Part shown: positions 46,843 to 55,749 of the stretch, in pieces
How positions within the stretch are numbered: position 1 is the stretch's first letter
Layout: each line of letters begins with the position of its first letter
Source of the DNA: Pararhodonellum marinum
Lineage (GTDB): Bacteria; Bacteroidota; Bacteroidia; Cytophagales; Cyclobacteriaceae
Assembly (NCBI RefSeq): GCF_015354735.1
Contig: NZ_JACEFJ010000001.1
Location: forward strand, 496,001 to 560,000
Direction of reading: 5' to 3'
Length of the DNA: 64,000 bases
Made by a program: the position numbers and the translations under genes
The notes under the pieces: model-generated
Told to the model about the DNA's origin: nothing
What the model saw: the letters and a program-made list of their open reading frames with translations, nothing else
Database searches by the model: none

Positions 46843-47904
46843 TTAATTCTGATCACTTTCCTTCTTGCCTTCTTCAATTTTTTCTTCAACCTCCGCCTCT
46901 TCCTCTGCATCTGTTTCCTCCAAACCTTCTGTGTTGTCCTCATCAGGTTCATAATTTAAAGCGATTAAAATTGGAAAATGGTCAGAACCTATGTCTTCCA
47001 ATTTCTCAAGATTTAGCAGTCCAAATTCCTTTGAGTAAAAAATATGGTCCAAAGGATACCTAAGCAAAGGCACATAAACGCTGTAGGTGTTGAACAAACC
47101 CCTTCCTTCCCGAGGATCAACCAGTTCACTGTATTTTCTGAAAAGCCTCGAAGTACCAGACCAGCCGACATCATTCAAGTCGCCTGCTACAATCGTGGGA
47201 TTTCCTGTTTCTTTAATTTTCTTGCCTATGATCAGCAATTCCGTATCTCTTTCATAGGTATCGGTACCCGGCTTAGGCGGTTCAGGGTGGACACCATAAA
47301 AATCAATGATGCTACCTGATGGCAGGATGATCTTGGTATAAATGGAGGGCACATCATCCCTCACCAAAAAGTTAACAGTACCTTCATTCAGCGGGAATTT
47401 TGACAATAGCATCATTCCGTAGGTATTGTCTAGGGGATAATTGATGGAGTAGGGGTAATCCTCGTCAAGCTTGCCGATAGCGTCAGCCCAAACCTGATCA
47501 GGTTCTGTAATCAGGAGAAGGTCAGGATCATGTTTTTTAACGAGGGAAAGAAAACTTTCTTTGTCATCATTTTCCATTCGTACATTTGAAACCAGAAGGG
47601 TCAGGCTGTTATCTACTGACTGTTTATTGCTATCCTTTGCCTGAGTTTTGTAAAGGGGACTGTAAATCACTACGAACTGAATCTGATATATCAGTGCGCT
47701 TGCCAGAATCAGCAACAGAGGTAATTTGAATTTCCATTTGAAGTCCACATAAAAATAGGCGAGAATTAATGCCAGCAAAGTTAAAACAGCAATCTGAAAC
47801 CTTGGAAAATCAAATATTCTAATCCACCAAGCTGCCGTGTTGATTAAAGGCAAACCTGTGGCCAATAGTACTACAATACAAAACACAAGCGTAAATTTCC
47901 GCAT
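46843..47904 (-). CDS. Endonuclease/exonuclease/phosphatase-family membrane protein
   Basis: A 353-residue protein. Three N-terminal membrane helices (about 1-25, 32-52 and 57-77) precede an EEP domain that starts at VSNVRMEN; LITEPDQVW holds the catalytic Glu, IVAGDLNDVGWS the DxN pair, and GSDHFPI the final DH. The C-terminal ~35 residues are very acidic (EDNTEGLEETDAEEEAEVEEKIEEGKKE). The domain could hydrolyse phosphodiester bonds outside the cytosol. No neighbour indicates its substrate. Confidence 0.85.
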   Translation of the reverse strand: MRKFTLVFCIVVLLATGLPLINTAAWWIRIFDFPRFQIAVLTLLALILAYFYVDFKWKFKLPLLLILASALIYQIQFVVIYSPLYKTQAKDSNKQSVDNSLTLLVSNVRMENDDKESFLSLVKKHDPDLLLITEPDQVWADAIGKLDEDYPYSINYPLDNTYGMMLLSKFPLNEGTVNFLVRDDVPSIYTKIILPSGSIIDFYGVHPEPPKPGTDTYERDTELLIIGKKIKETGNPTIVAGDLNDVGWSGTSRLFRKYSELVDPREGRGLFNTYSVYVPLLRYPLDHIFYSKEFGLLNLEKLEDIGSDHFPILIALNYEPDEDNTEGLEETDAEEEAEVEEKIEEGKKESDQN

Positions 47905-48316
47905 TTGACTAGAATAAAATTTTGAAATAGGCTATCATTTTTAATCAATTTTTTTAAAAGTTAACGATGACCAAACCTATAAAGTGAGCCTTCAATTAAA
48001 ATTAATGATTCCTAGTTGGTGAATAAGGTTCAAGTTAAGTAAAATAAGCTTTTGAGAGGATTTTTGTGGACTCGAAAATTTTCTTTTTTCAGCCTTATTG
48101 GGTTCGGTCTACTTCGCAGATGAAAGAAAGTTTTTACTTTTAGATCCCATCGAGCTTATCTTTGATGGATCAAATCTTTAACAATTACCATTTATAAATG
48201 CTTTTCTATAATTGTTTAAAAATTATTAATGTGAAGTTTACAATTGTCTTAGTTTGTGGTTTTGACCAAGGCTGATTCGGATTTGGAAGATCAGTAGTAA
48301 AGAACGAACGAATATA
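47905..48316. other. Intergenic region between divergent genes
   Basis: AT-rich, 412 bp, between the EEP gene (minus) and the ferric-reductase-like gene (plus), so it holds both promoters. An imperfect inverted repeat (GATCCCATC ... GATGGATC) lies near 48145-48173. I do not see a clear TAnnTTTG with a correctly spaced -33 TTG for either gene. No supported coding region. Confidence 0.5.
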
Positions 48317-49660
48317 ATGAGAACACCGCCTCAAGAAAATGAAAAAATCCAACCATATAGTTATGGCAAAGGAATTTTCTGGATACTGGTATTTGTCATC
48401 CTCAGCTTAGTTCCCATTGGAATTTCATTACTTGGAGATGTTCCTGATGCAAGAGACTTTTGGATGGAATTTGGAGTTGCTTTGGGATTTCTCGGATTGG
48501 GAATCATGGGAAGTCAATTTATTTTTACTGGCAGGCTGTCCCGTGTCGCACCAACGTTCGGGCCCGACAATATTTTTCATTTCCATAAAACGTTGGGTAT
48601 CGTAGGGTTTGTTTTTATTCTCGCTCATCCAGTGATTTTAATTCTCAACAATTCAGAATTTATCAATTACTACAATCCTGTGGTCAACTTACCTAGGGCT
48701 GTAGCACTTTCTGTCGTTACTGTGGCCATTACGTTTTTGATCCTTACCAGTCTATGGAGGGTTTCTTTCGGCTTGAGCTACGAAAAGTGGCGTCTCCTTC
48801 ACGGAATTTTGGCATTGTTAGTGGTTTTTATCGGTGTTGCTCATGCGGTACAGGTAAGCCATTATTTGGACCCTTTATGGAAGAAGGCACTTCTGTCCAC
48901 GGCTCTTGCGGGCTGCGGTTATTTTGTCATCCATACCCGATTGATCCGCCCTTGGTTTAATAAAAAAATGCCTTACGAAATCATGGAAGTTCAATCAGAA
49001 AGGCATGATAGTTATACCTTAGTGATGAAGCCTCGTCATGGACCGAAAATGCAATTTATCAGCGGTCAGTTTGCATGGATTACCATCAATGAGACCCCAT
49101 TTTCACTTCAGCAACATCCTTTTACCTTCAGTTCGAGCCCTGACAGCGATTTCATCTCATTCACCTCCAAAGAATCGGGCGATTTTACTGAGACATGGAA
49201 GAATATAAAACCCGGTACCACCGCCTATCTGGAGGGACCTTTTGGGTCATTTACCCTTATGCCAACTGGTAATATTTTCATGGTGATGGGAGGAATTGGC
49301 GTTACTCCAGGAATTAGCATGCTTAGAACCCTAAAATCACGCAATGATCAAAGAGCGGTAACGCTGATTTATGGTAGTAATGATTACGAAAATATTGTCT
49401 TTCGGGAAGAACTGGATTTGCTGGAAAATGATCTGAATCTCAATTTAGTACATCTTCTGATGGAACCGCATGAAGATTGGTCTGGAGAGTCCGGGGAAGT
49501 CGATAAAGCACTATTGGAGAAATATTTGCCCGAAGATAAAGATGCTTGTAATTATTACCTATGCGGGCCAGGGCCTATGATGGACATTACTGAATTGAAC
49601 CTCAGAGAATTAGGTGTTGACTGGCGACTTATTTATAGCGAAAGATTCAAAATTGTATGA
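48317..49660 (+). CDS. Ferric-reductase-like/ferredoxin reductase-family membrane flavoprotein
   Basis: A 447-residue protein. Residues 1-215 hold six membrane helices with haem-ligand candidates in HFHKTLGIVGFVFILAHPVILIL and LLHGILALLVVFIGVAHAVQ. Residues about 225-447 are a ferredoxin-reductase-type module: FAD-binding HPFTFSS, NAD(P)-binding VMGGIGVTPGISML, and CGPGPMMD. The architecture moves electrons from NAD(P)H via FAD and two haems across the membrane, perhaps to Fe(III) or O2. A 33-residue membrane peptide gene is coupled to its end. Confidence 0.9.
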   Translation: MRTPPQENEKIQPYSYGKGIFWILVFVILSLVPIGISLLGDVPDARDFWMEFGVALGFLGLGIMGSQFIFTGRLSRVAPTFGPDNIFHFHKTLGIVGFVFILAHPVILILNNSEFINYYNPVVNLPRAVALSVVTVAITFLILTSLWRVSFGLSYEKWRLLHGILALLVVFIGVAHAVQVSHYLDPLWKKALLSTALAGCGYFVIHTRLIRPWFNKKMPYEIMEVQSERHDSYTLVMKPRHGPKMQFISGQFAWITINETPFSLQQHPFTFSSSPDSDFISFTSKESGDFTETWKNIKPGTTAYLEGPFGSFTLMPTGNIFMVMGGIGVTPGISMLRTLKSRNDQRAVTLIYGSNDYENIVFREELDLLENDLNLNLVHLLMEPHEDWSGESGEVDKALLEKYLPEDKDACNYYLCGPGPMMDITELNLRELGVDWRLIYSERFKIV

Positions 49661-49758
49661 AAAATGTGCATAAGAAGTTTTACACGTTGGTAAAAGGAAT
49701 AGGATATCTGCTTGGCTTGTTTTTTATTGTGATTGCAGTGCTTTTTGGGTTGAGATAA
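49657..49758 (+). CDS. Small single-helix membrane peptide coupled to the flavoprotein
   Basis: A 33-residue open frame, MKNVHKKFYTLVKGIGYLLGLFFIVIAVLFGLR, whose ATG overlaps the stop of the flavoprotein gene (ATGA). It has a basic N-terminus and one hydrophobic helix (about 14-31), fitting an inner-membrane single-pass peptide. The 4-bp overlap is the standard sign of translational coupling. It may be an accessory subunit or stabiliser of the transmembrane flavoprotein; I know of no named family. Confidence 0.6.
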   Translation: MKNVHKKFYTLVKGIGYLLGLFFIVIAVLFGLR

Positions 49759-49837
49759 CTTTTATGTAGGATGACTAAGATGATGGATTTTTGATTTGGG
49801 ATAAACTTGTACATGTAGCAGAGGTCAATGGCTGTAT

Positions 49838-50518
49838 CTATTTTCTAGATATTTTCATCATCTGTTTTCCGCCTTTCTGGAATTCATAATCAACATATTC
49901 AATACCTATCGAAAAATCTTTCTGAAAAAACGCCAGGATACCATCCACTACCTCAGATTTTACGGCATTTAAATTAAGGATTGGAAATATGCGGATCTCT
50001 TTGCAAATCCTCAACATTTCCGAAATGGATTGAAGGTGGAAATCCAAACCAAGTTGGGAATACAAAATCAGAAAATGAGAGCTTAATCCAAGGTCAAATG
50101 ATAAATCGGGATACTGAGTTGGATTCGGCATTTCGTGTGGAATGTATCGGTTTTGCCTTTTGCCCAACTCAAAATCTTCCAAAAACTTAGTCATGGCATC
50201 CATTCGAACACGTTCTAAATCATAAACGCTTTTGATTTTCGTCCACGTGAAATTTTCCTGATTTTGCTTGGTCTGCTTTAGAATTTCATCTTTTGTTTTC
50301 GAAATCCTTAGTTTCAATTCATCTTTGGAAAATTGATAAATTGGGTCCAAGGAAATAACCTTTCGTTTACGTTTTGTCATTTCAAAGTTAAAGCTGGATG
50401 GACCATCTCCAAAACTTATGATTTGCTGGCTCAAATCGGACAAAGTCAAGCCAAACATACTTCTGTATTCGTCAAAATTTCTACCCCAAGGAACAACGCT
50501 ATTTAATTCAAAGGACAT
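49838..50518 (-). CDS. Putative SAM-dependent methyltransferase-like protein
   Basis: About 226 residues. Near residues 30-70 it has IISFGDGPSSFNFEMTKRKRKVISLDPIYQF, resembling motif I (GDGPSS) and the acidic residue of motif II in class I methyltransferases. The rest (RVRMDAMTKFLEDF; LSFDLGLSSHFLILYSQLGLDFHL) fits the Rossmann-like fold. The target is unknown, and catalytic activity is inferred only from motif I. The frame starts with TTG at 50527, but ATG 50518 is preferred. It lies past the GH130 gene on the same strand, but 71 bp away. Confidence 0.65.
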   Translation of the reverse strand: MSFELNSVVPWGRNFDEYRSMFGLTLSDLSQQIISFGDGPSSFNFEMTKRKRKVISLDPIYQFSKDELKLRISKTKDEILKQTKQNQENFTWTKIKSVYDLERVRMDAMTKFLEDFELGKRQNRYIPHEMPNPTQYPDLSFDLGLSSHFLILYSQLGLDFHLQSISEMLRICKEIRIFPILNLNAVKSEVVDGILAFFQKDFSIGIEYVDYEFQKGGKQMMKISRK

Positions 50519-50589
50519 AAAATCCAATATTTTATGAAGGAGATTTTAGCTTTCGATATCTTTTCCTTCAGTGGCAATAAGAATGATTA

Positions 50590-52056
50590 TCAGTAAAACT
50601 TCATACAAGCTATCAAATCCTTTACGTTTACCGTAGCAATATTGGAGGAAATATCAGACATCGCATAAGGAATAACAAGCATGTTGTAATGGATCAATGC
50701 GCCACATGAATAAACCACGTTAGGGACGTATCCTTCGCGTTCCTCTTCGTTGGGAGTGAGCAGGGGTTCCTCGAGCCGTGCAATAATTTTAGTTGGGTCT
50801 TCAAGGTCAAGCAGAATCGCACCGATGCAATACTGTCTCATCGCCCCTACGCCATGGGTAAGGACAAGCCAACCTTCAGTAAGTTCAATCGGGGAACCAC
50901 AGTTTCCAATTTGAAAAAATTCCCAGGGCATCGCTGGTTCCTGAAGCATAATCGCTTCATCCCAGAAATGAAGGTGATCAGAAAACATGATATAATTGTT
51001 CTCCCCATCCACTCGGGCCAACATGACATATTTGCCATTTATTTTCCGTGGGAAAAGAGCCATGCCTTTATTTTGCGCCGCATTGCCGTTTAAGGTAATG
51101 ATTTCAAAATTAACAAAATCTTTGGTTACCAGTAATTGCGGCAGAATGCAAACTCCGTTGTATGCTGTATAGGTGGCATAATAAATCACTTTGCCATCAT
51201 CATAGAAAAATTTAACAAACCTTGCATCCTCTATTCCTCTGCTCTCATTCTCAGATATTGGAAAAATCACATGTTCTGAAATATCATGATGTGGATCAAA
51301 TTTGATAAAGTAATTGGAATCCGCAAGCCAATAGATATTTTTTATCGCTTCGGCATCAATGGAATTTTCGGCATTTATTTGAAGTGCTACAATACAGGCT
51401 TTTAACTCTTCGAATGTGAACAAATTTGACAGTTTTGCAAATACCTTCCCACTTGTTTTGTTCCAGGCATTCATACTTTTGAGCTTGAGCTGGAATAAAT
51501 GACTGTCGTAATACTGGTCATGTTGGATGATTGGGGTATCAACGAATTCACTTACTGGATTGATCAGAAATGTGCGGTCTGCTTTAATCACCCCGCTACG
51601 AAAAACGATGGAAGAAATATGTCCTTCTCCAGTAGCCCGGAGACTCATCACAAAACGGAGACAGCCCTCCGGAAGCCCTTCCTGATTGGGGTGTGGGACC
51701 ATAGAGGGATTGAAAAGGGCCGCTGATTCAATGGAGTATTCCATGGTAAAAAATGCCCCTATCAACAGCTTTTGGGTGCTCGAAATGGCTTGATCACCTG
51801 TTATGTAAGGTGAAACCTTCCTGAAATTTTCCAAAAATATGCGATCTATGTTTTTATGTCGCTCTATAAAGTGGTGGTTAACCTGATAGAGCAAATCTTC
51901 AGCGCTATCTTCCGTCAGGTTGATTACCCGATCAATTATTCTGCGGATTCTTCCTATTTCAGGAATATGCGGTCGGGTGATCACCCTGGATGAATTCCTT
52001 AAGATTTTTGTTCTGTTTCTTTTAACCAATAACCTTTTCACTGTATTTCTTTCCAT
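50590..52056 (-). CDS. Glycoside hydrolase family 130 protein (mannoside phosphorylase/mannosidase-like)
   Basis: A 488-residue GH130-type five-bladed propeller enzyme. Recognisable marks: SRGIEDARFVKFFYDDGKVIYYATYTAYNG, NKGMALFPRKINGKYVMLARVDGENNYIMFSDHLHFW, NCGSPIELTEGWLVLTHGVG, and YVPNVVYSCGALIHYNMLVIPYAMSD. GH130 includes beta-1,4- and beta-1,2-mannoside phosphorylases and mannosidases; the N-terminal ~110-residue extension here hints at the longer subgroup, but phosphate-binding residues were not checked, so phosphorylase and hydrolase cannot be separated. It is third in a GT4-fusion/GT4/GH130 cluster. No signal peptide, so cytosolic. Confidence 0.88.
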   Translation of the reverse strand: MERNTVKRLLVKRNRTKILRNSSRVITRPHIPEIGRIRRIIDRVINLTEDSAEDLLYQVNHHFIERHKNIDRIFLENFRKVSPYITGDQAISSTQKLLIGAFFTMEYSIESAALFNPSMVPHPNQEGLPEGCLRFVMSLRATGEGHISSIVFRSGVIKADRTFLINPVSEFVDTPIIQHDQYYDSHLFQLKLKSMNAWNKTSGKVFAKLSNLFTFEELKACIVALQINAENSIDAEAIKNIYWLADSNYFIKFDPHHDISEHVIFPISENESRGIEDARFVKFFYDDGKVIYYATYTAYNGVCILPQLLVTKDFVNFEIITLNGNAAQNKGMALFPRKINGKYVMLARVDGENNYIMFSDHLHFWDEAIMLQEPAMPWEFFQIGNCGSPIELTEGWLVLTHGVGAMRQYCIGAILLDLEDPTKIIARLEEPLLTPNEEEREGYVPNVVYSCGALIHYNMLVIPYAMSDISSNIATVNVKDLIACMKFY

Positions 52057-52112
52057 CTAAAATTCTTATCTATTCGTCTCAATATAGCTTCCAAAGGCAA
52101 AGCCTTTACCCA

Positions 52113-53123
52113 TCAAACCTTCAACACATTGCTGTAGACTTTAAGGTAACCTGTTGTCATTTCCTCCCGGCTGAATTTTGATATGGCCCATTGTCTGCAA
52201 TGCTTTCTTTCAACAGATTGTACATTGGCCACCGCTGCTGCAGCTTCTTCTATGGTATTTACCAGAAAACCTGTTTTCCCATCGACGATCAACTCGGGCA
52301 TAGATCCCAGATTGAAGGCAATCACGGGTGTTCCGCACATCATCGCTTCGGCCACACTCAAACCGAAAGGCTCTTTAAAACTGATGGGATGTAACAACGC
52401 ATAGGCTTCACCCATCAATTTATTCCTTTCCAAGGGTCCAGAATTGCCGACAAAAACAACATCATCATTATTGATAAAGGGTTTTACCTTATTGTCAAAA
52501 TATTCCTGATCCTGAATTAAACCGGAAATAATCAACTGTCTACCTGCTTGTTTGGCAATTTTAATTGACTCGAAGGTACCCTTTTCGGGGTGGATCCTTC
52601 CAAAATACAACAAATAGTTTTTTGGAATTTTCTGAAAGGTAAACTCATTTGGATTGAGCCCATTGTAAATGGTGGCTGAATAGTCAAGTTCAGGATGTCG
52701 GTCTGAGTTACTGATCGAAACGTAATAGGCATCCTTATTGTATTTTTTATAAACAGGAAGGATTTTGGACGAAGAAAAACCATGAATGGTGGTCACCATG
52801 GGTGTTTTGATCAATCTGGAGTAGGTGAGGGGAAGAAAATCGAAATGGTTGTGGATCAAATCAAATTGATCTGCCTGTTCCATCAAATGACTGATATGAA
52901 GGCTTTCCCACACTTTGGGGTCAGTGGCTGCGTCTTCGGCATATCCTGAATCAGTCACACTTTGAAGCTTTCCGTTGGTAATGGAATTTCCAGTAGCAAA
53001 TAAGGTGACATCAATATTCTTTTCTACCAACCCCTCTGTAAGGTTTGATGCTACCTGCTCCCATGGCCCGTATTTTTCAGGCGGGGTTCTCCAGGCAATA
53101 GGGGATAGCATGGCTACTTTCAT
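52113..53123 (-). CDS. Glycosyltransferase family 4
   Basis: A 336-residue GT-B retaining glycosyltransferase. N-terminal: MKVAMLSPIAWRTPPEKYGPWEQVASNLTEGL; acceptor-side HNHFDFLPLTY; the donor domain begins near LLYFGRIHPEKG and contains the EX7E motif EPFGLSVAE with GTPVIAFNLGSMPELI. The donor is presumably a nucleotide sugar, perhaps GDP-mannose. It lies 56 bp before GH130 and 85 bp after the fused GT4 gene, on the same strand. Confidence 0.9.
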   Translation of the reverse strand: MKVAMLSPIAWRTPPEKYGPWEQVASNLTEGLVEKNIDVTLFATGNSITNGKLQSVTDSGYAEDAATDPKVWESLHISHLMEQADQFDLIHNHFDFLPLTYSRLIKTPMVTTIHGFSSSKILPVYKKYNKDAYYVSISNSDRHPELDYSATIYNGLNPNEFTFQKIPKNYLLYFGRIHPEKGTFESIKIAKQAGRQLIISGLIQDQEYFDNKVKPFINNDDVVFVGNSGPLERNKLMGEAYALLHPISFKEPFGLSVAEAMMCGTPVIAFNLGSMPELIVDGKTGFLVNTIEEAAAAVANVQSVERKHCRQWAISKFSREEMTTGYLKVYSNVLKV

Positions 53124-53208
53124 AGGGTTGTAATTAAAACAATAAACTTATATCTACTGGTATCCCAGGGCTGCAATCTAATGCCGTTCATCCGGTAAAT
53201 AGGTTTTC

Positions 53209-55470
53209 TTATGCTAAATCTTTTTCCTCGTAAGCTTCAAACGCCTGTAATACGATCAAATGGGAAATTAAATAAGCCAGACAGCTTTCCGCGCCCTGAT
53301 TGCGGTTGATGCTGTAGCTATCAAAGCCATCACAACATCCCTTGGTATCAAAATCGAACAAACTCATTCTGAGGTCATTTTCACCAAGAAACCACATGAA
53401 ACACGAGAAAAGTTTGGTAAGGTAAGCTTGGTCTTTGGTAAGCCGAAAGGCCTGTTGGTACATCAAAATCATGGCCATCGCATCTATGGGTTGCTGCGCA
53501 AACATAGAGCGTTTTCCACCTTTTTTATACCAATTTTCATTTCCTATAATTGAAAGGTAACCGTCCTTAAGGGTAACTTCAGTCAGAAAATCCATGCTCT
53601 CCATGGCCACCTCGGTAATCTTGTCTTCATTTAGAATCTCCGCTGCGTGTAAAAGTGCCAGCGGCAATATGCCATTGTCGTACGCCAATAAGCTTTCGAA
53701 CCACTTCCAATTTTCGGTCCGGTTGGCTTCATAGTGAGACAACAATTTGCCGGCAAGGTTCCTGAGCCTTTCGGTCATGGCATTGTCTGTTGGATTGGCT
53801 TTTAAATAATAACTGATCCCCAGCATGGTGTTCGCAATGGCCCTTATCGACTGTAATTTTTCAAAATTTGGTGAGGCATCAAAAAAAACAAGTTTTCCGG
53901 TTTGGTAATACGCATCATTCGGAGCATTGCCCAAAAGGTAGCCCAGTGCCCAAATGGCCCTTCCAAAGGAATCTTCGGATCCCACCTCATCAAGAAATTG
54001 GCGGCTGAAACTAAGAAAATTTCTGAATGTTCCATCTTCATTTTGCATGTAATGGATATAACTCAGGTATATGGGGGCAAGGTTGAGGGTGGATTTATCT
54101 TTTGTTTCCCGATATGCCATCAAGACCATAAGCAAAGCTCTTGCATTGTCATCAAGGCAATATCCTTCTTTCAGGTTGGGTATTCCAAATTTTGCATGCT
54201 GGATGATTCCTGTGTCATCCGTAAGGCGCTTGATGTGGTCCAACGAAAATGTGGGCAAAAGCAAGGGATCTATTAAGGTTTCGGATTGGGATATGACTTC
54301 AGGTTTTGTGTTCAGCGTATCTTTTACAAGGTCCAGGTATTTTTCCCCGGATTTGGACCAAGTGATGGTTTTTCCATATTCACTGGCTTTTTTCCGGAGG
54401 CTTTTTAATGCATCCGGATCATCCAATAATTCCATCAATATGTCCGAAAGCCCTTCCGAATCATTAAAATCAAACAATCTTCCCCTACCTTCGTCTAACA
54501 GCTCTGCGGCATGCCAATAGGGGGTAGAGATCACTGCTGAACCTACACCCACGGCATAGGACAGCGTGCCACTGGTGATTTGCGCCTCATTGAGATAAGG
54601 TGTGATATAAATGTCAGAGGCGGATAAATATTTAAACAGTTCCTTTTGGTCAATGAACTCATTCAAGAAAATAACATGATTCCCTAATTTCAGGGTTTTG
54701 ACCAAAAGATGCAGGTAATTTCTGTATTCTTCCCCTGAGTGGTAAAGGACGTTGGGATGGGTCTTTCCCAAAACCATATACACCACCTCAGGGTGTTTTT
54801 CGATGACTTTCGGCAAGGCCTTTATGACGGTTTCTATTCCCTTATTGCGACTGAGAATGCCAAAAGTGAGCAGGAATTTTTTGTTTTCGAGTTTAAATTG
54901 CTTTTTACATTGTTCCTGGTTATACAAAATTTCAGGCACGCCGTGTTCTATCAGTTCAATTTTCTCTTTTTCCACTCCATAGACCTGGGTCAGAAATTCT
55001 ATGGCTTTATGGCTCATCACCACAATTTTGTGGGCCATTTTGCAGATTTGTTTTAAAACCGCTTTTTCGTTGTAAGTGGGGTTTTTCAAAACCGTATGCA
55101 GGGTGACGATTAATGGGATTTTTAACCGGTGGAGCAGAGGAAGAATGTACATGCCATTCTGCCCCCCGAAAATACCAAACTCATGCTCGAGGATGCATAC
55201 ATCAGCCCCACTCAAGTTGATGAATTTCACCGCTTTCAAATAATCGCGCTGGTGCTCCTGTCTGATGGAAAATTTTACTTCCTTGGGATATTGATAAGTC
55301 AAATCATGGTCATTCATGGCCACCACAAATCCTTCCACTTGATCCTCCTTTTCCAAATCATCAAAATCAAAAAGAGATGAATTGCTTACCATTGATTTAA
55401 ATAGGTCATTGGTAAAAACACCAATGCCACATTCCCGGGGAGGGTAAGTACCTATAAATACAAGTTTCAT
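53209..55470 (-). CDS. Bifunctional GT4 glycosyltransferase with C-terminal (alpha/alpha)6 domain
   Basis: A 753-residue two-part protein. Residues 1-~390 are a GT-B glycosyltransferase (KLVFIGTYPPRECGIGVFTNDL; LTFGILSRNKGIETVIKALPK; YITPYLNEAQITSGTLSYAVGVGSAVISTPYWHAAELL). Residues ~400-753 are an all-helical region with repeated 30-40 residue helical pairs, with GYCLDDNARALLMVLMAYRETKD, EDGTFRNFLSFSRQFLDEVGSEDSFGRAIWALGYLL, and FDTKGCCDGFDSYSINRNQGAESCLAYLISHL, like an (alpha/alpha)6 glycosidase or sugar-binding toroid. The fusion is found with GH130 in Bacteroidota. Donor and acceptor unknown. First gene of the cluster. Confidence 0.87.
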   Translation of the reverse strand: MKLVFIGTYPPRECGIGVFTNDLFKSMVSNSSLFDFDDLEKEDQVEGFVVAMNDHDLTYQYPKEVKFSIRQEHQRDYLKAVKFINLSGADVCILEHEFGIFGGQNGMYILPLLHRLKIPLIVTLHTVLKNPTYNEKAVLKQICKMAHKIVVMSHKAIEFLTQVYGVEKEKIELIEHGVPEILYNQEQCKKQFKLENKKFLLTFGILSRNKGIETVIKALPKVIEKHPEVVYMVLGKTHPNVLYHSGEEYRNYLHLLVKTLKLGNHVIFLNEFIDQKELFKYLSASDIYITPYLNEAQITSGTLSYAVGVGSAVISTPYWHAAELLDEGRGRLFDFNDSEGLSDILMELLDDPDALKSLRKKASEYGKTITWSKSGEKYLDLVKDTLNTKPEVISQSETLIDPLLLPTFSLDHIKRLTDDTGIIQHAKFGIPNLKEGYCLDDNARALLMVLMAYRETKDKSTLNLAPIYLSYIHYMQNEDGTFRNFLSFSRQFLDEVGSEDSFGRAIWALGYLLGNAPNDAYYQTGKLVFFDASPNFEKLQSIRAIANTMLGISYYLKANPTDNAMTERLRNLAGKLLSHYEANRTENWKWFESLLAYDNGILPLALLHAAEILNEDKITEVAMESMDFLTEVTLKDGYLSIIGNENWYKKGGKRSMFAQQPIDAMAMILMYQQAFRLTKDQAYLTKLFSCFMWFLGENDLRMSLFDFDTKGCCDGFDSYSINRNQGAESCLAYLISHLIVLQAFEAYEEKDLA

Positions 55471-55707
55471 AGTTTGCTTAAATATCTGTTCAAATAAAAC
55501 ATCCTGTTAAAATCCCTATCTCATAAGGTTTTGAGGCAATCAAAAAAAGTAAAAATTGTTTCAGACTGCTAAACAGTATGATAAAATTACAAAAATAAGT
55601 CGATACTTAAATATTTTCACTAAAAATTTGCATTCTTATAAATTCTCTTGAAAGGAAACCATGGAATTATTTAAATTCCTTCATAGAGGAAGATAAAAAA
55701 TATAGAA

Positions 55708-55732
55708 CAAGAAGCTTCGGGAAAGCTTCTTG
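55708..55732 (-). terminator. Hairpin after the membrane stress gene
   Basis: Ten-bp perfect arms (CAAGAAGCTT and AAGCTTCTTG) with a 5-nt loop, about 18 bp past the stop of the 55750-56775 gene on the minus strand. The sequence that follows on that strand is TTCTATATTTTTT, a U-rich but interrupted tail, so it is a probable intrinsic terminator. The neighbouring 55471-55749 is otherwise AT-rich and empty. Confidence 0.6.
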
Positions 55733-55749
55733 CTCTACTGATCATCTAT

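Noticed and set aside
46561-46959. Plus-strand 132-codon frame over the Crp/EEP gap
   Set aside because: Overlaps two real genes on the opposite strand; Phe/Leu-rich because the complement is E/K-rich.
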